From NCBI GenBank assembly GCA_910588075.1, contig CAJUOS010000044.1, positions 1 to 19,107 of the forward strand: a stretch of DNA of 19,107 bases. The letters run 5' to 3'. Made by a program: the position numbers and the translations under genes. Shown piece after piece: positions 13,712-19,107 of the stretch; within the stretch, counting starts at the first letter, position 1, and each line of letters opens with the position of its first letter. Source of the stretch: an uncultured Erysipelotrichaceae bacterium. GTDB taxonomy: Bacteria > Bacillota_I > Bacilli_A > Erysipelotrichales > Coprobacillaceae. The notes beneath the pieces were generated by a model. It had not been told where the DNA came from, did no database searches, and saw only the letters and a program-made list of their open reading frames with translations.

Positions 13712-15150
13712 TGGTTCAATATAGTATAGAAGAACTTCATGCTTTATTAATATCTGGACAGATTCATTTTAAAGAATATTATGAGGAATTGTTTAAAGAA
13801 ATAGAGTATCAACAAAATAGGTTAAATGCTTTTGTAACAATAACCAAAAATGAAACTATTTTAAATTTAAAAAAGAAAGATTTTGTGAATATGTTGTGTG
13901 GTATTCCTTATGTATTGAAAGATAATTATAGTACAAAGGGAATAAAAACGACTGCATCTAGTCGTATGTTAGAAAATTATATTCCTGTTTATAATGCACA
14001 TGTTGTTGATTTATTAAATAAACAAGGAGCTTGTTTGGTAGGTAAGGCATCAATGGATGAATTTGCAATGGGGTCAACAAATCAGACTGCATTAACTGGA
14101 CCTGTTTATAATCCTTGGGATAGAACTCGCATTGCTGGAGGTTCGTCTGGTGGAAGTGCTGCTCTTGTAGCAAGTGGAGTTGTTCCTTTTTCCTTAGGAA
14201 GTGATACAGGCGATTCTATTCGTAAGCCAGCTGGTTTTTGTGGTGTGGTTGGATTTAAACCAACATGGGGAAGAATTTCTCGTTATGGTGTTATTCCATA
14301 TGCTTCAAGTTTAGATCATGTGGGAGCTTTTACACGAAATGTAAGGGATATGGCAATAGTTATGGAAACATTAGCTGGACATGATGAAAGAGATATGACT
14401 TCAAGTATCAAGGAAGTTCCACAGTATCTTGATTGTCTTGATGAAAATATAAAAGGAATAAGGATTGCTGTTTTAAAAACAGTAAGTGATGAAGTTGAAA
14501 ATTCTATTATTCAAGATAATTTTAATAGAGTTGTTAATGTTTTAGAAGAGCTAGGTGCCATTGTTGAAAATATAACAATGCCAATAGAATTATTAAAAGC
14601 TGTTTTACCTACTTATACTATTCTTGCGAATTCTGAAGCAACAAGTAATCTTGCTTGTTTGGATGGTATAAAATATGGTCATAGAAGAGATGGAAAAACA
14701 ATTGAAGATACTGTTATTCATTCTCGTACTCATGGTTTTAGCCATCAAATTAAAAGTCGTTTGATTTTGGGAAATCTTGCTTTAGCATATGAGAATCAAG
14801 AAAGAATGTTTATGAAAGCTCAGAAGGTAAGAAGATTAATTGTTGAAGAATTAAATAAGATATATCAATCTTATGACATTATTTTAACACCTAATAGTGG
14901 TATAATAGCTCCGAAAGTTAAGCAAGTGGATAACCAATATACTTATGAAAGTACAATTCTTGAAAATCATTTGATTTTAGGAAATTTAGCAGGGCTTCCT
15001 AGCTTGTCGTTACCTAGTGGATTTGTAGATGGAATGCCAATTGCTGTTCATTTAATGGGGCGTATATTTGAAGAGCAAACTGTTCTCAATGTTGCATATG
15101 CTTTAGAAAATATTTTAGGTTTAAAAAATCAATATTCAAGGGAAGGATAG
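13711..15150 (+). CDS. gatA: Asp/Glu-tRNA amidotransferase subunit A
   Basis: GatA is the glutaminase of GatCAB. It releases ammonia from glutamine and channels it to GatB. The 479 residues match the amidase-signature family. The Ser-cis-Ser-Lys triad is present as Lys70 (YVLKDNY), Ser145 (GGSSGGSA) and nucleophile Ser169, at the same spacings as Lys79/Ser154/Ser178 of Staphylococcus aureus GatA. The nucleophile loop reads DTGDSIRKPA where most bacteria have DTGGSIRQPA. This Asp-for-Gly and Lys-for-Gln form is, from memory, common in mycoplasmas and Erysipelotrichia, so it is probably lineage-typical rather than a defect. The gene overlaps gatC by one base and is followed by gatB after 3 bp. 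Confidence 0.97.
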   Translation: MVQYSIEELHALLISGQIHFKEYYEELFKEIEYQQNRLNAFVTITKNETILNLKKKDFVNMLCGIPYVLKDNYSTKGIKTTASSRMLENYIPVYNAHVVDLLNKQGACLVGKASMDEFAMGSTNQTALTGPVYNPWDRTRIAGGSSGGSAALVASGVVPFSLGSDTGDSIRKPAGFCGVVGFKPTWGRISRYGVIPYASSLDHVGAFTRNVRDMAIVMETLAGHDERDMTSSIKEVPQYLDCLDENIKGIRIAVLKTVSDEVENSIIQDNFNRVVNVLEELGAIVENITMPIELLKAVLPTYTILANSEATSNLACLDGIKYGHRRDGKTIEDTVIHSRTHGFSHQIKSRLILGNLALAYENQERMFMKAQKVRRLIVEELNKIYQSYDIILTPNSGIIAPKVKQVDNQYTYESTILENHLILGNLAGLPSLSLPSGFVDGMPIAVHLMGRIFEEQTVLNVAYALENILGLKNQYSREG

Positions 15151-15153
15151 AAA

Positions 15154-16587
15154 ATGAAATTTGAACAAGTTATTGGATTAGAAGTTCATTGTGAGTTAAA
15201 AACAGAATCGAAAATGTTTTCTTCTTCTCCAGTAACTTTTGGAAAAGAACCAAATACAATGGTTAATGAAGTAGATATGTCAATGCCAGGAGTTTTACCT
15301 GTTTTAAATAAACGTGTTGTAGAATATGCTATTAGAGTTTGTCATGCTTTACATATGGAGATAGATGATGTTTTATGTTTTGATCGTAAAAACTATTATT
15401 ATGCTGATTTACCAAAAGGATTTCAAATTACACAGAATAAACGTCCTATTGGTAGAAATGGTTATTTAGATATTGTAATAGATAATCAAATGAAACGAAT
15501 TCGTATAGAACGATTGCACATGGAAGAAGATACAGCTAAACAATCTCATTATGATTCCTATTCATTAATTGATTATAATCGTTCAGGGATTCCATTAATT
15601 GAAATTGTAACTAAACCAGATATAAGGAATGGAAAAGAAGCCGCCATATATTTAGAAAAGTTAAGACAAGTTTTTATATATACAGATGTATCAGATGCAA
15701 AAATGGAAGAAGGTTCTATGCGTTGTGATATTAATGTTTCTATTCGTCCTTATGGAAGTCAGGAACTAGGAATACGTACTGAAATTAAGAATCTCAATTC
15801 TATATCTCATGTACAAAAAGCTATTGAGTTTGAAACTTTAAGACAAGAAAATATTATTTTGCATGGTGGAACAATTACACAAGAAACAAGACGTTTTGAT
15901 GAAAACACTCAACAAACAATAAAGATGCGTTCAAAAGAGGATACAATAGATTATAAATATTATACTGAACCTAATATATTACCTATATGTTTGGATTATC
16001 AATGGATTATGGACATAAAAAAGCATTTACCAATGTTAGCTGATGAAAGAGAACAGCGATATATACAAAATCATGGATTATCTCAAATGGATGCACATAT
16101 CTTAGCATATCATAAGGATATGTCTGATTTTTATGATGATGTTGTTCAACAATGTACAGAATATAAAACAGTATGTCATTGGTTATTAGGTGAAGGACAA
16201 GCTTATTTAAATAAATATAATTTATCTTTAAGGCAAACAAAGTTAGTTGCATCTCATCTTGCTGAGATGATTTCTTTTATTCAAGAAGGTATAATTTCAT
16301 CTAAACAAGCAAAAATAATATTTGAATGTATGATGAGTGAAGGAAAAGATCCACAAACAATTATTGAAGAAAAAGGTATTAAGCAAATATCTGATATAGA
16401 AACATTAACTTGCTTAATTAATGAGATATTAGATGATAATCAAATATTTATTGACAATTATGAGCATAGAAAAGATAAAGTTTTAAGTTTTTTGATGGGG
16501 CAAATGATGAAAAAAACAAAGGGACAAGCAAATCCTAAAATAGCTCATCAAATATTGTTAAAGTTATTAGAGGATAGAGTTCATTAA
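15154..16587 (+). CDS. gatB: Asp/Glu-tRNA amidotransferase subunit B
   Basis: GatB phosphorylates the side chain of Glu-tRNA(Gln) or Asp-tRNA(Asn) with ATP and amidates it with ammonia from GatA. This supplies Gln-tRNA and Asn-tRNA where GlnRS or AsnRS is missing. The 477 residues are the normal length. Visible are VIGLEVHCELKTESKMFSSS at the N-terminus, KNYYYADLPKGFQITQ, HMEEDTAK, RSGIPLIEIVTKPD, EGSMRCDINVSIRP and RTEIKNLNS. The C-terminal third is a helical plus YqeY-type tRNA-binding tail (MKKTKGQANPKIAHQILLKL). AAGGATAG before the ATG is the ribosome site. I see no terminator after it. The next gene has its own promoter. Confidence 0.97.
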   Translation: MKFEQVIGLEVHCELKTESKMFSSSPVTFGKEPNTMVNEVDMSMPGVLPVLNKRVVEYAIRVCHALHMEIDDVLCFDRKNYYYADLPKGFQITQNKRPIGRNGYLDIVIDNQMKRIRIERLHMEEDTAKQSHYDSYSLIDYNRSGIPLIEIVTKPDIRNGKEAAIYLEKLRQVFIYTDVSDAKMEEGSMRCDINVSIRPYGSQELGIRTEIKNLNSISHVQKAIEFETLRQENIILHGGTITQETRRFDENTQQTIKMRSKEDTIDYKYYTEPNILPICLDYQWIMDIKKHLPMLADEREQRYIQNHGLSQMDAHILAYHKDMSDFYDDVVQQCTEYKTVCHWLLGEGQAYLNKYNLSLRQTKLVASHLAEMISFIQEGIISSKQAKIIFECMMSEGKDPQTIIEEKGIKQISDIETLTCLINEILDDNQIFIDNYEHRKDKVLSFLMGQMMKKTKGQANPKIAHQILLKLLEDRVH

Positions 16588-16594
16588 TCTATAC

Positions 16595-16623
16595 TATACA
16601 ATTACATTATTTTTTGATACAAT
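16595..16623 (+). promoter_or_regulatory. Promoter of the single-pass membrane protein gene
   Basis: TATACA (16595-16600) and TACAAT (16618-16623) are 17 bp apart, just after the gatB stop and about 20 nt before the next start codon. It suggests that this gene, and by readthrough rlmD, can be transcribed separately from gatCAB. Confidence 0.5.
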
Positions 16624-16643
16624 AGAGAAAAGTTGGTGATAAA

Positions 16644-17405
16644 ATGGCAAAGAAATTTCAATTTGATGATGAAGAAGATGGAGTTCAAAAAAATGAATAT
16701 GTACAGACTTCACATATTGATGAACTAGAATCTTTAAAAGAAAATTCAGTTGAGAAAGTGAACATAGAATCATATTCTGAAGAGTTCAACATTGAAAATG
16801 TAATAGGTGATGAAAAAGATGATAATGAGGACAATGATTTTATGAAAAAGAAGAAAAAATTTGTATGGAAATGGTGGCATTATATTTTAATAGGAATTAT
16901 TGTTTTATTTATTGCCTTTATGGTATACATTTTTGTATTATCTAGCAATGATGGACCAGTATATGGAAAAAGTAGATGCCAAGGTATTGTTGTAATAGAG
17001 AAAGATAATATTCAATCAACAATTTCTGATATTAAGAAAAAGTATCCTGAAGTTCAAAATGTAACAATGGAAATTGCTTGTAAACAATTGAAAGTTGATA
17101 TTGTATTTAAAGATGGAATGGAAACAAAGAAGGCTAAATCTATAGCTGAGGAGACTATTCAAATATTAGATAAGTTAGTTGGAAAGAAAAAGGAAAATGG
17201 AAAGAAATATAGTTCTTTATTTGGATATGAGAATAATGTTGCACAATATGAAGTTAATTTATTTTTAGAATCTAATAAAAGTAAAGATTTTCCTATTTAT
17301 GGAACTAAACATGTTCAAAAAGATAAGTTTTCTTATACTTTAGCTTCTGTGAAGGATCAAGAGAGTAAAGAAAAAGCTGAAAGTACATTAAGTGATAAAA
17401 AATAA
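16644..17405 (+). CDS. Unrecognised single-pass membrane protein
   Basis: A 253-residue protein I do not recognise. Residues 1-66 are acidic and probably disordered (Glu/Asp/Asn-rich), followed by a Lys-rich patch (MKKKKKFVWKWW) and one transmembrane helix at about 78-99 (YILIGIIVLFIAFMVYIFVL). This predicts N-inside, C-outside topology. The outside part (100-253) has two Cys, at 112 and about 145, and an alpha/beta-looking segment (GIVVIEKDNIQSTISDIKKK, later KVDIVFKDGMETKKAKSIAE) and a polar, Lys/Ser-rich tail. There is no signal-peptidase site or known catalytic motif. It sits between gatB and rlmD where B. subtilis has the diacylglycerol kinase gene dgkB, but it is unrelated in appearance. 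The ribosome site is weak (TTGGTG). A terminator begins within its stop codon. Confidence 0.85.
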   Translation: MAKKFQFDDEEDGVQKNEYVQTSHIDELESLKENSVEKVNIESYSEEFNIENVIGDEKDDNEDNDFMKKKKKFVWKWWHYILIGIIVLFIAFMVYIFVLSSNDGPVYGKSRCQGIVVIEKDNIQSTISDIKKKYPEVQNVTMEIACKQLKVDIVFKDGMETKKAKSIAEETIQILDKLVGKKKENGKKYSSLFGYENNVAQYEVNLFLESNKSKDFPIYGTKHVQKDKFSYTLASVKDQESKEKAESTLSDKK

Positions 17406-17426
17406 ACGGGCATTGCTCGTTTTTTT
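17404..17426 (+). terminator. Terminator inside the stop codon, directly before rlmD
   Basis: AAACGGGC (17404-17411) pairs with GCTCGTTT (17415-17422), one G-T wobble and a 3-nt loop, followed by T residues to 17426. The left arm begins in the TAA of the upstream gene. Only two bases separate the T tract from the GGAGG ribosome site of rlmD. Confidence 0.8.
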
Positions 17427-17437
17427 GTGGAGGTCAT

Positions 17438-18799
17438 ATGAAAAAGAATGATTATATAGATGCAGTATGTATAGATTATACATATGATGGACAAGGAATT
17501 GTAAAAGTAGATGGTTTTCCAGTATTTGTTAAAAATATGCTTTTAGGAGAACAAGCGAAAGTTAAAATTATTAAAGTTTTAAAAAATTATGCAGTTGGTA
17601 GAATGATAGAGCTTTATCATGAGAGTCCTTATCGTGTAGAAGTGAAGTGTCCAATTTTTAAGCAATGTGGAGGTTGTCATTTACAACATTTATCATTGGA
17701 GGGGCAACAAATATTCAAAACAAAGCGTGTTCAAGATGTTTTAACAAGAATTGGACATTGTGATGTAGAGGTTTTACCATGTATAATGATGGAAAATCCA
17801 TGGTTTTATAGAAATAAGGTACAAGTACCTGTTGGGTGGTGTGATGGAAAAATAGTTTCTGGATTTTATAAGCAACATTCTAATAGTATTGTTCCAATGG
17901 ATGTATGTTATATTCAAAATCAAGAATCTAATCAATTGGTTAATCGTACTAAAGAATTATTGGAGCAGTTTTTTGAGACACCTTTTGATAAAGTTAATCA
18001 TCAAGGAAATATAAAACATATACTTGTAAAATATGGACATGTAACTCATGAATTAATGTTGGTTATTATTACTTATAAAGAAACAATTAAAAATGTTCAA
18101 ACAATCATTCAACAACTAACTTATGAATTTCCACATTTGAAATCTATAGTTCAAAATATAAATCCAAGACATGATAATGTTATTTTGGGAGAGAAAGTTA
18201 AAATATTATATGGTTCTGGTTATATTGAAGATATTTTGTTAGGAAATAGATATCAAATTTCTACGAAGTCTTTTTATCAAATTAATCCTATACAAGTAGA
18301 GAGGTTATATCAAAAGGCCATAGAATATGCTGAGTTTCAACCAGGTGATCAAGTTATAGATGCGTATTGTGGAATTGGGACCATATCTTTATCATTATCT
18401 AAATATGTAGGGCATGTTTTTGGAGTTGAAATAGTTGCACAAGCAATTAATGATGCAAAAGAAAATGCGAGAAGAAATGGTATAGATAATGTTGATTTTA
18501 TATGTCAAGATGCAGGTGAATTTATGGTGGAATTTGCAAAAAAGAACAAACATATAGATGTTGTTATGATTGATCCACCTAGAAAAGGATGCTCACAAGT
18601 ATTTTTAGATCAATTGTTAGTATTAAAGCCTGACAGAATTGTTTATATTTCATGTGATGTTGCAACTCAAGCAAGAGATATAGCTTATTTACAAGAACAT
18701 GGATATATAGCAGATATATGTCAACCTGTTGATATGTTTCCACACAGTTATCACATAGAGAACATAGTTCGACTGTCATATCAAAAAAACATTGATTAA
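17438..18799 (+). CDS. rlmD: 23S rRNA (uracil-5-)-methyltransferase RlmD/RlmCD
   Basis: A SAM-dependent enzyme that makes 5-methyluridine in 23S rRNA (U1939, and in the B. subtilis homologue YefA/RlmCD also U747). The 453 residues are the normal length. In order: a TRAM RNA-binding domain (1-60); the 4Fe-4S ligands Cys71, Cys77, Cys80 in CPIFKQCGGC, with Cys157 as the fourth; a beta-barrel middle; then the Rossmann methyltransferase domain with SAM loop DAYCGIGT (308-315), DPPRKGC (379-385), the nucleophile Cys406 in ISCD and Glu441 in SYHIENIV as the base. GGAGG sits 5 nt before the ATG, immediately behind a terminator, so expression probably depends on readthrough. The last codons contain a 14-bp segment repeated downstream. 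The 3' end of this gene family is a known integration site in streptococci. Confidence 0.95.
   Translation: MKKNDYIDAVCIDYTYDGQGIVKVDGFPVFVKNMLLGEQAKVKIIKVLKNYAVGRMIELYHESPYRVEVKCPIFKQCGGCHLQHLSLEGQQIFKTKRVQDVLTRIGHCDVEVLPCIMMENPWFYRNKVQVPVGWCDGKIVSGFYKQHSNSIVPMDVCYIQNQESNQLVNRTKELLEQFFETPFDKVNHQGNIKHILVKYGHVTHELMLVIITYKETIKNVQTIIQQLTYEFPHLKSIVQNINPRHDNVILGEKVKILYGSGYIEDILLGNRYQISTKSFYQINPIQVERLYQKAIEYAEFQPGDQVIDAYCGIGTISLSLSKYVGHVFGVEIVAQAINDAKENARRNGIDNVDFICQDAGEFMVEFAKKNKHIDVVMIDPPRKGCSQVFLDQLLVLKPDRIVYISCDVATQARDIAYLQEHGYIADICQPVDMFPHSYHIENIVRLSYQKNID
18766..18779 (+). repeat. Direct repeat copy 1, 3' end of rlmD (possible att core)
   Basis: AGTTCGACTGTCAT inside the last codons of rlmD, encoding part of the VRLS segment. 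The identical 14 bases recur at 18894-18907. Confidence 0.7.
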
Positions 18800-18835
18800 A
18801 TTAATATAATTTCAATTATTTTTCGTTAAAAAATA

Positions 18836-18851
18836 GTGATTTAAAAATCAC
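18836..18851 (+). terminator. Hairpin before the main rlmD terminator
   Basis: GTGATT (18836-18841) and AATCAC (18846-18851) form a perfect 6-bp stem with a 4-nt loop. No long T tract follows, so it is probably accessory to the terminator just downstream. Confidence 0.4.
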
Positions 18852-18860
18852 AATTTTAGG

Positions 18861-18892
18861 ACTGCCATTATAAAAATGGCAGTATTTTTTTT
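18861..18892 (+). terminator. rlmD intrinsic terminator
   Basis: ACTGCCATT (18861-18869) and AATGGCAGT (18875-18883) form a perfect 9-bp stem with a 5-nt loop, followed by eight T residues (18885-18892). Confidence 0.9.
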
Positions 18893-18893
18893 G

Positions 18894-18907
18894 AGTTCGA
18901 CTGTCAT
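18894..18907 (+). repeat. Direct repeat copy 2, beyond the terminator (possible att core)
   Basis: Exact second copy of AGTTCGACTGTCAT, starting 128 bp after copy 1 and immediately after the T tract of the rlmD terminator. It is not part of any gene. Confidence 0.7.
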
Positions 18908-18928
18908 TAATATTTTTTAATAAAAAAG

Positions 18929-19107
18929 TGTGTGTAAAAATGAGAAAATAGTCGGTGGTTCTATGATGTCTTTGTGGAAGCATATCTGCTTGTTGGTGAA
19001 GAATATATTATTATATAATTTTTTGTTATATTATGTTTTAAGATAGAAATGTGTATAAATGCTAACATAAGAATGTGCAGAAATGATCATTTAAAAATGT
19101 ACAAAGT
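18929..19107. mobile_element. Possible left end of an IS21-like insertion element (partial)
   Basis: A motif of the form TGTGTAAAAATGA (18931-18943) recurs in diverged form as TGTGTATAAATGC (19050-19062) and TGTGCAGAAATGA (19074-19086), and begins again at 19098. The last three are spaced exactly 24 bp. Repeated TGTGxAxAAATG-type boxes near an end are typical of transposase-binding sites in IS21-family elements. The transposase genes would lie beyond the window. No coding sequence is visible here. Confidence 0.35.
19048..19107 (+). repeat. 24-bp-period direct repeats at the window edge
   Basis: Units start at 19048, 19072 and 19096 (AATGTGTATAAATG..., AATGTGCAGAAATG..., AATGTACAAAG...). Units 1 and 2 share 17 of 24 positions. 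The third is cut by the window end. Confidence 0.6.

Noticed and set aside
13958..14173. Minus-strand open frame inside gatA
   Set aside because: Antisense to the conserved amidase region; no ribosome site and a Gln/His-rich shadow composition.
16007..16252. Minus-strand open frame inside gatB
   Set aside because: Antisense shadow within a well-conserved gene.
18579..18779. Minus-strand open frame inside rlmD
   Set aside because: Antisense to the catalytic part of rlmD; no supporting signals.
1..19107. CRISPR array, tRNA, rRNA, complete transposon, defence system
   Set aside because: No regularly spaced long repeats, cloverleaf or rRNA sequences, transposase, nuclease or toxin-antitoxin genes could be recognised.

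Overview
The window looks like chromosome from a low-GC, spore-forming Firmicute, most likely an Erysipelotrichia-type gut bacterium (Coprobacillus / Erysipelatoclostridium / Stoquefichus neighbourhood). The reasons are the extreme AT content, an alpha/beta-type spore protein with a sigma-G-like promoter, EzrA-type division control, a zinc-less S4, and a GatA with the 'DTGDS' active-site variant. The genetic code is standard: TGG is used for Trp and TGA is used as a real stop. The taxon is an inference from gene content; no rRNA is present.

Layout. Positions 1-1910 are gene-poor. They hold one intact small zinc-ribbon gene (1139-1345) and three reading frames that look like decayed genes for small secreted proteins. 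At 1888-2083 a consensus promoter and a structured leader (predicted pseudoknot) precede rpsD. A decayed zinc-ribbon/SHOCT gene lies between rpsD and ezrA. Then come ezrA, a cysteine desulfurase (nifZ type), thiI and a spore SASP gene. A convergent two-gene unit (four-helix membrane protein plus XRE regulator) and ackA follow. The order rpsD-ezrA-nifZ-thiI-sspA-ackA resembles a Bacillus subtilis neighbourhood.

From about 10.3 kb a second conserved block begins: ligA-camS-gatC-gatA-gatB, tightly packed with 1-4 bp overlaps. It is followed by an unrecognised single-pass membrane protein and rlmD, the 23S rRNA uracil methyltransferase. This resembles another B. subtilis block (ligA-yerH-gatCAB-yefA), here joined directly to the first.

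Functionally: S4 is ribosomal; EzrA regulates FtsZ rings; the desulfurase and ThiI form a sulfur-relay pair for tRNA 4-thiouridine and thiamine; AckA makes ATP and acetate in fermentation; LigA seals DNA; GatCAB makes Gln-tRNA(Gln)/Asn-tRNA(Asn); RlmD methylates 23S rRNA.

The last ~340 bases look like accessory DNA. A 14-bp segment of the 3' end of rlmD is repeated exactly 128 bp downstream, behind the terminator. The window ends in a 24-bp-period repeat that resembles the end of an IS21-like element. I see no CRISPR array, tRNA, rRNA or complete mobile element, and no new multi-gene defence system. The best leads are the rpsD leader pseudoknot, the rlmD 3' repeat, the decayed secreted-protein cluster and the switch-like leader before the desulfurase.
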